Shown one piece after another: positions 47,013-59,900 of a DNA stretch of 64,000 nucleotides; position 1 is the stretch's first letter, and each line of letters starts with the position of its first letter. The translations under genes were made by a program, and so were the position numbers. This stretch comes from Daldinia sp. FL1419 (taxonomy: Eukaryota > Ascomycota > Sordariomycetes > Xylariales > Hypoxylaceae). The notes under the pieces are model-generated. The model saw only the letters and a list, made by a program, of their open reading frames with translations, had not been told where the DNA came from and did no database searches. Location of the stretch: assembly GCA_025201765.1 (NCBI GenBank), contig MU623394.1, positions 62,001 through 126,000 on the forward strand, written 5' to 3'.

Positions 47013-48693
47013 GGTAAATGTCGGTTCGATCGACCGGTCGCAAAATATTTCTAAAGGGGGCACTATACTATCGAAACGGCGTGCTAGGGACTAGAAAAAA
47101 AATTAAAGAAATAAAAAGAATCACTTAAACAGGAGAAAAAGAACATGGAAGAACAAAAATGAATGTGGTTTAAGAAGACATATTTCTCCCATCTGGGGAT
47201 AGACGAGGTTCTAGAGTCAACGTCGTATGAATATTGGTGATTCTGAGGTTTGCGAAAGGGTCGAAAAAGGTCAAAAGGGTCAAAAAGGTTAGCAATTCAA
47301 GAATCCCATCGGTGAATTTGGTATTGACCAGTTAGCATTCTCAGCCATACGCTAGCGCCGAATAAATTACCTAGTATTCGTACCTACCAGCCTGCATCCA
47401 GTAAAAGGAAACCGAACCTGGGGAGTGCAAGGATGGGGAAATCGCATCTTGCAATAGAAATAGCACGATAACGCACTGACATCATTAGTACCTGAATTAG
47501 GTTACACTGCCGCTGTTGCATGTGAATTATCGGTATGTGCCTAGGTAGTGGTAAGTGCTATCCGCCTAAAAAAAAAAAAAACCGCCGGGTAGCTTTGTAT
47601 AGCTTCATCTACATCTTTCAAGTTTCAACAGAGGTAGGTAGTTGGACGTTACTGGTTTTGAATGGCCCAGCCCTCCGGATCAGATACTTTTTTTTTTTTT
47701 TTTTTTTCGGTTTGCATTGAACCCCGTCATTCATGGTCCACTCAGGTACGGATCCGTACGCTTCCATTATAAATCCGGTCGGGTCCGTCCTATAAAGACT
47801 AAAAATCCTGAATGTCCTGAATATCCTGAATATCCTGAATAATCAGGGACTCACTCGATGGCCAAGCATCAGCTAACTATCCAGATCTCATGTTTTTAAG
47901 TATTTACTACAGAATCACTATGGAGTTACTATGGGGATCTTTCTAGGAAATCGAGTCAAATTTGGATAAATTTATGGAGAGGTCCGTCTTTACCTACCTC
48001 ATCACGTCGCGTCACGACGAAGCAGCGAGTAATCTCCATACAAATTCTCGTCCCCCGCCGAGTCGGTAGACCGATTCTTACCAATGCAACGCGAATTCTA
48101 TAGCCACTACCATTAGCTTGTTTTTTGAGCCGGTCAGGGCCTAAGTATGTCGATTTGGTATGTCGATCTAACTAATATTATCGTAGTACATTTACTAATA
48201 TTGGACTCAAGGGCGTCTCGTCTATCCTATTCACTACCTGCTGGAGTATCCATATTACTTAGGGTAGCTACTCCACATGACGGAATCATGAGCATCTAAA
48301 GTCATAGCGGATATCTCGTCTAAGGCGTTAATCATCGTTATGCTTCTCTAATAACCCTGATAAGGTTGACACGATGTGGCCGCGACCGGTCTACCCGTTT
48401 TTCAGGGTCCAAATTTATTCACAAGCCGCCTCTATTTACCACCTGTCTCTCTGAAGGCAAATATCGTCTCGGTAATTTACCTCTGAACTATTGACGGGAG
48501 TTGAGCTCTCGACTAGTCTGGCGGACTTGATGACCTGAGTCTTGGTCCTTTAAAAGGCCTCGAAATCCCGGATTTGATTTCTTCTTGTTTTATCGTCACC
48601 TTGTATTATCACACGAAACAGAAACAGCAGCTCTACCTACCTACACGACTATTATCCCTGGGTGGTACATTTCTCAAACCGCCCATTATTGAA
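47013..48693. other. Spacer with homopolymer tracts and 9-bp repeat
   Basis: A poly-A tract (about 47568-47581) and a poly-T tract (about 47689-47707) lie about 110 bp apart. A four-copy 9-bp tandem repeat is at 47805-47840. No gene is visible. The right end is the promoter of the small secreted protein gene. Confidence 0.5.
47805..47840. repeat. 9-bp tandem repeat, four copies
   Basis: Four consecutive copies of RTCCTGAAT, the second with G in place of the first A. Confidence 0.85.
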
Positions 48694-49167
48694 ATGTATT
48701 TCACTTCTGTCCTCGCTGGCCTCGCTGCCCTTATTACTATTGCTAAGGGAGGGCCCCTTCCTCGACTTGATCCTTATGTTGGAGACCTCAGGACATTTAC
48801 TCAGGCAGGCTGCTCAGCAGACAACCAGGGAGTCGGTACGGTGACCGAGTCGATGACTGATGCCTGTCAGCTCTATCCTGATGCCTTTAGCTCCATTTAC
48901 CTCTACATGGCCGCCGGATGGGTTTGTAAGTCGACCCTTGCCCTCTTCATTGATCGCTGCTACGGTATACGGCGATAAGAATGAGGAAAGGAAAATATGC
49001 ATAGATTGCTAATAGTCCCAGTCCGCGCCCATAACGATCCCACATGCAAAGACGAAGGAACTGTTATTGCAACAAGTCTTGCTGGAAGCCCCTTCGTCTG
49101 TAACAACCACACGAATGCATGGGTGGCATACCAAGTCAATCGCCTTAACCCCGGAGCTGCCTCTTAA
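48694..49167 (+). CDS. Small secreted cysteine-containing protein (effector-like), two exons
   Basis: Exon 1 is 48694-48925, the intron is 48926-49021 (96 bp; donor GTAAGT, branch GCTAAT, acceptor CCCAG), and exon 2 is 49022-49167. The junction codon T|TC is Phe in WVFRAHND. Total length is 125 residues. A signal peptide is clear (MYFTSVLAGLAALITIAKG). The mature part is about 105 residues with four cysteines: in AGCSADN and DACQLY (exon 1), and in PTCKDEG and FVCNN (exon 2). They can make two disulfides. The size, secretion and even cysteine number match fungal effector candidates, but no named family is recognised. The gene stands alone, more than 1.5 kb from its neighbours. Confidence 0.75.
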
Positions 49168-51139
49168 CAATTACACTCCAAGAACTGATGAACTTATGTA
49201 AAATTTATACGACTTATACTCTTGTCAACGAGGCTTATGGCTGCAGGAATTATACGTTTTAACAATGACTTAAAATATAGGATTTAATTTGGACACGATA
49301 GGACAAACATATGAATAACATGGATTGAATGCAGGACATTCCCGAACAAAAATAACAAGACATTGGACATTGGACATTAAGTATTAGGTATACGAATACG
49401 CGCTTGTATTATATGCTCACAAACTACAAACCTAAGCCAATCGTTACCCAGATCTTCTACTGCTATCAATACATTATATGGCCTTATAGGCTTCACCTTT
49501 TCATAGTTGCACTGAATCCATATTCTCTGTTCTTTTGAGCGTATAGTCGCATTACCTGCCTAAATTATTAATAAATATTCCGAGACAAACATCTTGAGCT
49601 TGCCGGGGTTTAAGCGATATTAAAATGGAATTAAATACAATGGGTAAATTATTAAGACTAGTTGGACTTTATGGTGGTGTTGAGAGCTAAAAAACGACGC
49701 CGTAATCGCTCACGAGCAATTACGCCTTATATACTGTGCGACAGGTGGTCATCTGCGCCTCATCATAGAAAATTTAATATACCCCTAAGAAGCCCAAACC
49801 CAAGCCCACTGGGGTAGGCTATCTACCTTTGACCTCACATTTGCCGCATTTTCTGATCCCTAAGCCTTAAGGGAAGTTCTAAGGCCTTAATAATGAGTAA
49901 CGGAGATACTAGGTAGCGTATCATCCGTAACGTCACAGACACTTCATAGCTCGAGTTTACCCCCCAAGCTTTCTTCCATGCATCGGGTTTTGAGTGTCCA
50001 TAGTGGCCTTCATGACGATTCTCGGTGAAGATTAATTGTTAGATTTAGAGCCGTCATCATATTTATTCTTCATATCTCCACAAGAGGCATAATAACAGAC
50101 CATATATTCGCCAGCTCTCTAGTGGCGTAGGTACTTGGTACTCGCATCTAACCACGGTCGCCTGTTCAGGTACTGCATACTATGATACAATCACTCGTTG
50201 AGAAGAGAAGAATGATATATTCGAGACTTCAAAGCTCCCAGGATCTGTATCCTTAACCTCGGAATCTTTCCGAGGCCGCAGCGAGGATATCAGCAAGGGC
50301 CCTACGGACCTGCCCATAGAAAATACAGATAAGACCATGTAATCCAATCCTAGGAGAGAAGCGCTATTACGAGAGAGATAAAGCCGCTGGTCAGGAAAAT
50401 GGGCCAGGCTGGAATAGTACCCCCCTACCAAGAGCACTATCGAGCTAGATATAGGCGCAATAGCCAGCGTGAGGGCGGAAATGACAATGGCAAGGATAGT
50501 GGTAAGAAAGACATGGAGGGAGCTGATGAAACCAGTAGTATCAGTGGTATCAGGGTCTGTCAGTAGCGGTATCAGGAGTGGCGGGGGTAATAGCGGCCAT
50601 GAGGCAATAGCAATAGCGATTCTGGCGATGATAATTCTGGTTGTTGAAGCGAAGATAGAAAATAGCTACAACCGAGTATATTACCATACGCCACATGGCA
50701 CTAATAATAATTCCATCTCCCCTTAGTTGGTAAGTCAATAAGACCCGCTAGATTATAGGTACTGGCCTTAATTGTATATAACTATTCTAGGCTAGTATAA
50801 GACACTGTTGGGAATGGTCTTCATGAACTGACGAAGTGCATAAAAAGCCTCTGAGTCGTTTTTTCTTCCAAATCCTCCTAGGTTAGGGTGTTATAGAGTG
50901 AAACCCGGAATATGTGGGAACAATTCCATCACTTCGTAAATGCAGCCCAGCTATAGATGTCTGTCCTTACACCTTGCGATTTACCATCTCGGGTATCAGT
51001 GCTCCTATATCCCCTGCAAGATGCGCAACTTGGACTGAGAATAAAACCTGCTCCATCGAGCCGAGACGTATAGCAGCTTTATACCCTCGATTAGTATTCT
51101 GATCCGCTTCGTCGTTCTGGATCGCAGAATGGACATACT
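49168..51139. other. 2-kb spacer
   Basis: No supported gene. Short open frames at 50180-50437 (-) and 50469-50726 (+) lack recognisable features. Confidence 0.4.
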
Positions 51140-51397
51140 TTATGTGAAGGAGGGAGCCTCCTGCCGAGCAGGGAGGTCGTTGCGCACAGGGACATGGTCG
51201 ATGGCAAGAAGTTCAATATATGTTGTAGAATTGTCCCACAATCCGAACACTTCGTCCCCCGGTTGTCCCATACGGGGTCGACGGGGTTTCCCTACTATGC
51301 GCCGTCCGCAGTCGGAAAGAAACAACCATAGCACCAGGAGCACGAATCCCGCTCCAATTACCCAGGAAATCCAAAACAACGCCCAAAAGGGTGGCAT
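51140..51397 (-). CDS. Possible small single-pass membrane protein
   Basis: 85 residues starting in a good context (CACCATGCC). One strong membrane helix covers about residues 4-28 (FWALFWISWVIGAGFVLLVL), followed by a basic loop (CGRRIVGKPRRPR) and a polar tail. It could be a signal-anchor protein or the N-terminal exon of a longer gene. No family is recognised, and the frame may be chance. Confidence 0.3.
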   Translation of the reverse strand: MPPFWALFWISWVIGAGFVLLVLWLFLSDCGRRIVGKPRRPRMGQPGDEVFGLWDNSTTYIELLAIDHVPVRNDLPARQEAPSFT

Positions 51398-52151
51398 GGT
51401 GGGCGATGTATAAAAAGATGAATACGATTATCTCTAATATCTTGAATCGTGATACTGTCGGTGTAGCGCTACCACCATTGGAAGAGATGTTTTTAGTAGG
51501 TGACGAAGAAGAAACTGGGAACAGTCCTCTGCTACAAGGTAGGTAGTTTTATAGGGGAAAACAAGTTAACCTCTCACCACTTCGCGCTATGACAAAAGTT
51601 ACGTGCCATGAAAGGTTACGTATTCCGAGTTAAGTTTTCGACCAGTCCAAGCTCGAACGTTTCAAGTCGGTGACCGAGTACGTGTGCTCAAGTTAGACCC
51701 TTTAAATAATACAAGCCAGAGCCTCGTAGTCGGCATTCAATAAAACCTTCCGTTAGGTAGTTTCAATATTTCGATGACTGGTCCTAAGAACAGCGCTTAG
51801 GGCGACAAGCCCATGTTGTATCAAAATGTTGTAGTTGTTGAGAATAGACCTCGCACAAACGAACCCCTTTCAGGATCCCGGTAGCGAAGCAGAGTGGCGG
51901 AAAACATCCAGAACTGGCCTTACTTAGTAGATACTGGCAGAAATAGAGGCGAGTTTTAAGCCGCATATGATACGTCGAGGCATTCTTATCTTATACTTTG
52001 TTTATTATTACCGTATTAACCAAGTATATTCGACGAGATATCGTTCACGTTGGCCAAGAGATATTAGCTTCATTGGAACAGTATTAGATTAATCCTAACT
52101 TTGAATAGAATACGATTCTCAACTTCGAGGGGTATTTGTCAAGTCGTCTAC
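51398..52151. other. Spacer
   Basis: About 750 bp without a supported gene. Confidence 0.35.
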
Positions 52152-52990
52152 CTATGTTGAGGTGAAGTCGTTAATAAACTCTACAATGTGCGCCGCCACA
52201 GCTTTAGGCTGGCTATGAAATAAGTAGTGACCTGTTTCGTAGTCATATACCTTCCATTCCACACCAGTTTCCTTGGGGCATTAGTCCTGCTCTGACAAGT
52301 GTTTACAACGACCGTTCAGCGTCCGGAAGTATACTCTCCTCCCGTCAAGCCCCCTATCTGCCCACGCCGATGCCGTAGCCTTAGTCCCAAGAGCTGTGGC
52401 TGCGTGACCACCCAGGTGCCTATCCAGTTCGAATACCATAGCAGGACCACGGCCGTGGTATAAGTAATGCATTGCTTCTTTTGTGAATCCTGTATTCTAG
52501 ACATAAGAGTCAGTATATGGGTACCTAGATTTGTATAATATAAAGGAGTCAAGGAATAACCATTCCCCCTCCGTTCGTACGTATGGTGGTAGTCCACCCA
52601 TCGCTCCAACGGCAGTTTCACCATCTAGAGTGACTCTACTAGTCATGAACATCAATCCGGCGACGCTTCCCTTTTTGCCTTGTGCCTCTCGGGTCTCCTT
52701 GTCAAGGTCCTTCGCCGTAGCACTAGATGGAACACAGCCATACGAATGTGAAATTATGACAACATCTTTCTGCTACTCCTATATCAAGGGGCGAATGACG
52801 CTGTTACGAAGCGACGTAATATCGTCTATACAGGTGGCAGCCACCTGGTGGCTGCTTAGGGCTGGGATGGTTACCTATACCTGGGACAATGACCTTCATG
52901 ACTTGAGAACCCGGCTTCTTCTAAGAACGGGATTAACTTTTCAAAGCAGGCGGCTGTCCCAAAAGCCCCAGGAACAAGGACTATATGAAG
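52152..52990 (-). pseudogene. Degraded alpha/beta-hydrolase gene
   Basis: On the minus strand the frames hold recognisable pieces of one alpha/beta hydrolase in the right order. They are HIVLVPGAFGTAACFEKLIP near 52980, DDITSLRNSVIRPLI, VVIISHSYGCVP (nucleophile elbow), GLMFMTSRVTLDGE and EAMHYLYHGRG. The C-terminal piece is VEWKVYDYETGHYLFHSQ, with the catalytic His in its GHYLF segment. The frame is broken by stops after IRPLI (two TAG codons), before the MHYLYHG segment (TAG) and just before VEWKV (TAA). A further break lies near the N-terminal end, and no start codon is seen. The elbow also reads SHSYGC where GxSxGG would be usual. This is a dead gene; the breaks may partly reflect point mutation of the RIP type. 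Confidence 0.8.
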
Positions 52991-54554
52991 CAAGATGAAA
53001 AGGGGGCGTAGCTGCTTCTTTGCCGCGTCGTACAGGCCCGAGTCAAGCAAGTCACCTCAGCGCCAGCCAGTCAAGAAGATTCGTTGGAATAAGAAACACC
53101 AAGACGGTCAAGCCGAAGGTCCAATCAGGATCGCTAAAACTCTGCCTATATGTCCACTCTCATCCTCAAAGGAGAATGAAGATGAGGATGTTGGTTTGCA
53201 CCCGGGCCGCCATACTTACTCCGGAACTCCGGGTGCGATACGCATCTGCCGAATTCGGAATGAACCCCTATTTTCACGGACCAACAGGCCAGACTACGTC
53301 GCCAGTTCGATAACGAGATCAAATTCGAATGGGATTGATGAAATAAGTTGGGAATGCGAATAATACCTGTTTACAACGGACGAAAATAAAAGGAGAAAAG
53401 TAAAAAAAAAAAATAGTATCTTTTCATTTACATCTTTAGATTCATTAACTACAGCCAGTAAATCTTAAGGGCTATCTTAGTAAATATCAGATATAACCCT
53501 ACAAGCTTGGGATTATAATCGCAGCCCCTTTAACAGAACTCCTTGCATTTACACAACCTTGAACCTTCGTACTCAACTTCCGAAATACTAGAATGCCAGA
53601 ATACTAATAACGCCGAATTTATTTTTCTATTTTACCGCTACCTACCTACTACCTACATCTCAACGGGCCAAACAACTACGCGAGGAACTTCAACCCTAAT
53701 CCTCTTCCTTACCTACATCGAGCAGTAAATATTTAATTACCATCTACGTGATCATCACTTAGAATTCAGGGAGAGGGGGAAAAATAATTACTATACTTTA
53801 GGACGGAGACACGTAAGTTTTGCAGTGCCTTGTGAAAGTTCTATACGTGCTAGCTGCCAAGGGCGTGGCATCGCGTAATCTGTCTTGTCCCTTCTTTAAC
53901 CCGCCCCATCTATGCGAATCCAACATCATCATCGTAAGTTCGTCCCGGGGCACGTAACATAGAAGACAAGAAAAAGAAGAGATCGCATGAACCAAATCAA
54001 ACCTCGATTGTGTCGCCTCGAGGGCGAGCAGGCCCAGACATAATGAGCCCTCGCGATACGTTCAGTCACATAGGGCCACATCACTTAATCTATTATCATG
54101 TAATATTCACGGGCGGCGTGCGGGGACTTGAGAGGAGCGGAGACTGCAAACGACGCAGCTCGTATCTTCATTTGTAAGGTAACGTGTTGGATCACCAAAA
54201 TCATAAAACTGGAAACGTAGAGGGCAGAGATCAAATCGCGAAAAAAGAACCATCCTCACTCCACGTTGCAGACCGCGCTCCGAGATGTCCAACCTAACTC
54301 TGCCCTGCCAAAACCCGTCCTCAATGTATGAGAAAAGATTCGTCGCATCACACCTCGCCGTTTCATATACACGCCCACTACCGCGTCCACTCCCCATAAA
54401 GCCTTTCGAATCGGATTCATCAAAAATGTATTTCCATCGCTGTAGACGTGTATTGGTGGAATTCAACGCGCAGCGATGTCTCGAAACCAAGGCCTGGGAG
54501 ACGTACGTGTTCATATATTTGCTTGCAGGTACCGTAATGTACCTAGGCCCGGAC
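52991..54554. other. Spacer
   Basis: About 1.5 kb. No supported gene; a poly-A tract is at about 53402-53413. The right end is the 3' flank of the CCR4 gene. Confidence 0.4.
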
Positions 54555-56814
54555 TTAACTCCTAGACGACCCTCCAGCCCTATCTTGATCAGCGATTGCC
54601 TTCTTGTCTTTCCTGGATTTGAAAACAAAATCTGCCATGATTTGTATATGATCAGCAGGGAAGTGGTAGTTGGGAAACCCGGGAACGCGTTTGAGATACT
54701 CGTAATCCGGAGGCCCTAGTAACTCAACAACGTCCAGCGTATTGGTAGTGTACCATATGTAATCGATCACGCCGGAAAACGTGGGCGTATAATTCGTGAA
54801 AGTTAGCTCTGCTGGAGTTCCAAATAGGTGGGCGTAGGCGTTGCGTAGGCTAAAGGGATGCTCGATGCCATCGCGCGTGAAATTCCCGTACGAATGGCCG
54901 ATTAAGTCGGGATGATCGGGTGGTATCCGTCCCTTCTCCAAGAGTTCATATACAGAACTATCGGCCATCGAGTTGTAGTCACCACAAACCAACAGGGGAA
55001 TGTCTGTATTGCTGCGGTACTCCTGGCTAGGTGCAGGCTCGGGATATTCTTCAGCGGCGTCCGCATCTTCCTCGGAGACCGCAGGTTTAGGTAACCTCTT
55101 CTCTTCAATCGATAGAGGCGGTCGGCGCGTATATCTTTCCGATTGCTTCGTAACAAGCTCCATCAAAATTCCTGTTTGTACGGCCTTGACGTCGGCTAGG
55201 AAGGATTCCCAACATAGATGCGCGTTGACAACGATGAATCTATTACCAGTGAATCTTGATTCGAAGAAGCAGTAGACGGCAATAGTGTCTTTCGGCATGA
55301 CTCGGTTGAAGACATCGTCGGCTGATTTCATGTCGGGTCTGTTGATGGCCGTCTGCCTAAAGTCCACTAACTGCTTGTCTAACATGATATACTTGTCACT
55401 CTTATAGAAGATAGAACAGCCGTCGACAGACTGTTGGTCTTTGCCTGTTAAGTGCTTGACACGAGTCTTCGGGTAGAATACACCCTTGTAACCAAGCTTG
55501 GCTAGTTCGGGGGTGAAGAATGTGTCGAACGCATCCATGGCAGTCTCCTGTAAGCAGATAATATCGGCGTTCCGTTCACGGAATTCCCGCATTATACTAT
55601 CCTTACGATATTCCCACGATAGTGCACTGGCCGGAGTATAACCATACTGGGTGCTTGTTGCATACTTGTCGCAAAGGGTATTCCATGACATGACGCGGAT
55701 ATGCTCCTTATCTGAACCTACATCTTCTTGAATGGTGATAGGCAAACGTGGGTTTGGCGGTATGGGCACTAAAGATCAGGTCAGCTCGTAATGTTACTCA
55801 AGAAGTAGGGCTTATAAGTCCAATATAAGGAAAGAAAAAATGTAGCAAAAATGCAAGTGATCTCATACCTGGCGCTTGCTCCTTGAGATGAGCAATCAAG
55901 GCCTTGGTGCCCTCCTCAACGAGCTTCTGCTTTTGGTCATGTTCTAACGGGTTGCCGTGGATGCCGAGCAACTCTAGGAAATGTAAAGCACCGAGCTCAG
56001 GAGGTATCGTTTGAATATTATTGTTGTAGAGTAGTAACTGGCGGAGAGGAGTACACATGCCTAGCTCAGGGGGTAATGTGTTAAGCTGATTATGGGACAC
56101 ATCGAGGTATCGTAAGGATCTGAGTTGGCCTATCTCCCGCGGTAAACGGGTCAGGTTGTTGGAGGCAAGATAAAGTTCAGTGAGAAAGGAATAATGATTG
56201 AAGAGCATTATGGAAATATTCTTTAAACCTTGCCCACTGAAATCGAGGTTCAGCCAATCCTGTCGATCGAGGGCCTTATCGACGTTAACGGGTCGGCCTC
56301 TATCCTCTAACTCTCCATCAACTGTAGATTCGGGCTGGTTGGAACTTGGGAGAGCTGGTCCAATACCTTTATTTTCGCTCGCTCGTAACCTAGCGAAATA
56401 GTGAGGCTGGTGCTGCTCCGTCATGGTCTGATGGGCACGTTCCGACTCCTTATATGATTTTAATTGCTCATTCCAATGCTCGCTGAACTGCTGGGCCTGG
56501 CCACCCCGGGAGCCTGGAGTGTTTCCATTCTGATGGCTGCTTGGTGTAAATGGTGTAACGTTGGATATGAGACCGGATGAAAAGGTAGAGTGGGTGAGCG
56601 ACCCCGATGCGCCAGCGTGACCCGCATGATCTTGGGTGAGGTTCTGATGGTGTTGCTGCGGGTGAGTGTGGTGTTGATGTGCACTCTGCTGTTGAACAAA
56701 GTTATACATCATTTGTGGCGCAATGCCACGGCCACCAGGGACACCATTAAGGCGAGAATTGTGTCCCTGCTGATGGTTTGGCCCATACATGCCGCGGGAA
56801 AGATCGATGGGCAT
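54555..56814 (-). CDS. ccr4: CCR4-NOT deadenylase subunit Ccr4, two exons visible
   Basis: Exon 1 is 56814-55869, the intron is 55868-55769 (100 bp; donor GTATGA, acceptor TTTAG), and exon 2 is 55768-54555. The total is 719 residues. The N-terminus is Gln/His-rich and disordered. Leucine-rich repeats lie at about residues 185-295 (LTELYLASNNLTRLP, LRYLDVSHNQLNTLP, LRQLLLYNNNIQTIP). The C-terminal half is the exonuclease/endonuclease/phosphatase domain with its metal-site motifs: VMSWNTLCDKYA, IICLQET, NAHLCWE, VCGDYNSM and PADHIQIMA. This is the layout of Ccr4, the poly(A)-shortening nuclease of the CCR4-NOT complex. The frame is open for 31 more codons upstream to 56907 and reads YYSPLRSPAYPSLPRYPSN, which looks coding, so a 5' exon is likely. 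Confidence 0.93.
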
Positions 56815-56907
56815 CAGGGTAGCAGGAATATTGGAAGGGTACCGTGGTAGCGACGGATATGCCGGCGAACGGAGGGGTGAGTAGTATAAGATGCGATTCG
56901 GATCCTT

Positions 56908-59900
56908 TATTTATTTATTTATTTTTTATTTTTTTTAGTTGTACTGTTAGAAGATTTTGTGTTGGGATGGTTGTTCGGTAGACAAAGAATGATAACGGAT
57001 CAAATCAGTACGGGAGGTAAGGTGTAAAAGATGTCGAGGGTACGCTGGACGTATTGAATACTATCTGCCATGGAGATACTGAAGAACAGGTCGACCGTGC
57101 CGAGTGAGGGAAAGCACGCCGAGCTGTCCGGAATAGTTTTTAACAGCTTGTATCGATAGATGAACGAGGGGACAATGGTTCAACGAATATCCATGCATAG
57201 AGACCGAGAATTTCGTCTTGAGGCATGGAATTTTCAAGGACCAAATGCCCGGCGTTGTATATTGTTTTTTCTTAACGGGATAGGGACGGTGTGATTCACA
57301 GAAGCCTGAATCTGCACGGTAGAAATCGAAGCGGGAGTCGCGAAGGAGGAGACGATTTCATCAAGGGATGTCGGATCCCGGTCGTTGGCTCTCAGAGTGG
57401 CGTTCTTGATACGGAGTGGCAATGGCGAGAAGGGCGTCTTGGCTTTGACTAGATGTAGAAATCTAAGTAAGGTAGAAGTTCTACAGAAGGGCCGATTCTA
57501 AATATCCCACGTAGCGTAGCTCGAGAAGGAAGGAAGCCGGCGACGATTAGGTAGGGTTCTTTCTCTAATATTGCGCGTATCTATAAAATACGTAGGCAAA
57601 GTCAGCAACCAGTCAGGACTTAGAATCGAGTGGGTAAAAGTTGGGTAGCTTCGATAATGATAGCATGCCACGGAAAGATCAGCATGAATAGCTAAGGTAA
57701 AGTATCCAATGACTATGGTAGAAACAAATGTGATGCACCAGATGACGATAGATTAGATAGATACATATGTATATGGAGCCGCAAAGAAGATCCCTTGGAA
57801 TATATATAAAATAAGATAAAAGGAAAGAAAAAAAAAAAGGAAATAATTCGCACCTAGAATAGCCCGAGATAAACTATATTGAGACGCAGCCAGTATATGA
57901 AAGGGTGAAGAATATATCTCCAAAGATATGAAGCCAAAGGTACCGAGGCAGGTTTGGCAATTGAGTTTCTTAAACCAGTCAGATCAAGAGCTAATATCGA
58001 CCAAGTTCATGAATCTTGTTTGTATAACGGGAACCCGGAGTATCGGGCGTAACTTGAGGTTCAAAAGGTGTCGCATGTACGTCGACGGAGATGTAACCCA
58101 AGTATTTGGGGGGGTTATGGTTCTGAAGTGGCGCCGTAGTGGTGCTGAAGTGGATTTATGGGTTGGTTTTTGGGCAACTGGGTGGTGGTATATGGCAGTA
58201 TATGGCAAGTATGGCAAGTATGGCAGTATGGCAGTGTGATTTGTGAATGTAGCTATTACCTTAGCTTTCTAAAAGAGATGCTCCAAGCTTTTTGATCCGC
58301 ACTCTGCCCGCAAAATGCATGTGGAGAAATAGACAAAGTTCGCTAGCCTTGTCACGTGAGATAACAGCTCTTGAGACCTATATTATTACGTAATTGACTT
58401 TATCACCAATAGAATGTCTTCCTTTGATCTTATTACTCATCAGATGCCAAGGTTAAGTTTTTGATTTGTTCAGCCTTGCAGCATTTTCTCTCTCAGCGCC
58501 TGCCTGCCTGGGTACGAATAAATTATTTTAATGTCGAGTCACATATGTACCTATTTCCTAAGGCACCTTACCCAGCTGACGTAATTCTTAAATAGAGCCA
58601 TTGTCCTTTATGATAAATTTGGTTCAAAAAAAACTCAAGACTCTTACAAGTAGTTATCTACATCAACGGACAATGTTTGTGTACCTCCTAGTATCAAATA
58701 TGCGACTACATTTTAGAAGATAAGGTGTCATACGAACAGTTTGGCCACTATGTAAGTCAACGTAGTGTAAACTATCTAACCTAGACATTTCTCACAGCAT
58801 TATCCCTATCATATTCTTTGGTGTATTGACCTTATAAGTTTTGGGAATGAGTCTACTGTAACTAACTCTTATCAAAACAAGTTCTATACAGAATAACTAG
58901 GTATAAATAAATATAGGGAGAAGGTGGGTGGCTCTCTATCAATAATAATATCATCGAGACGATATAGTTTTTATACTTTATTCTCGGTTGATACTAATGC
59001 CTCTGGGGTCTAGGAAGTCTATGTTTCCTATAGTTATTCAGTATCTATAAATATCACCGAACCAATACCACCATCCTGATATCCAAGTACTGAGGTTGCG
59101 TTCATATACCCAACACCGGTCCGTCTTACCGATGAACTATTCGAGGTCAATAGTATAAGAAGATATAGCAACAGTTCCAAAGATTCTAACCAACAGATGA
59201 TTCGTCTAGTTATAATACGTAATATATGGCATACTTTGACTACCTACCTACCTAGGTACTCGGATAGTTGATATTATTGATACTATTGATGCGCTCCTTT
59301 ATTGGGTTAATTATTATCCTTGGCGTTCCGCTCTCCCATAAAACTCAACTTCGACGGTAATTAAGCAATCCTATGCATAGCTTCAACGACGTCACCTACC
59401 TACCTAGGTAGGTAGGTAGGTATCCAAAAACGAGTAGCACATGCTTTTAACGAATGCGTCGTCACCTACTTGCGGGTAAAGCCCAACCCACGAATGCACA
59501 CGTACTCGTTGCGAATGCTTAATGCTCAACCACTTCAGCCTCAATACTTGTTCCATGCCAAGAGTCTGGAAGCTGGGGAAATCAGGGAGTCCCCTTATTG
59601 GCTTTCCTGCATTTCAGCCTGATCAATACAAAGCCTGTACGGCAATAAGCGAGACAGAATTGCAAAGCCTGCTATTGGTATAAAGAAACGTTCCGTGAAA
59701 CCCGAGTTGTCTAAGTCGGTCGACGCCTAGATGTGGTGAATGCGATGTATAGTGTCTTGGACACCACCTCAGACACCTTACCTAGGTAATTGCCGCTTAT
59801 CCTATGTATCTGGCTTGAAATGGTTGACATCTTGGGATTAGAAGCATAATAGTTAAGTGAGGCTTACCCCTTACCTAATTATTCCTCGTTATACAACATG

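Noticed and set aside
50180..50437. 85-codon minus-strand frame with a hydrophobic start
   Set aside because: No continuation, no family match and no clear start context; not separable from noise.
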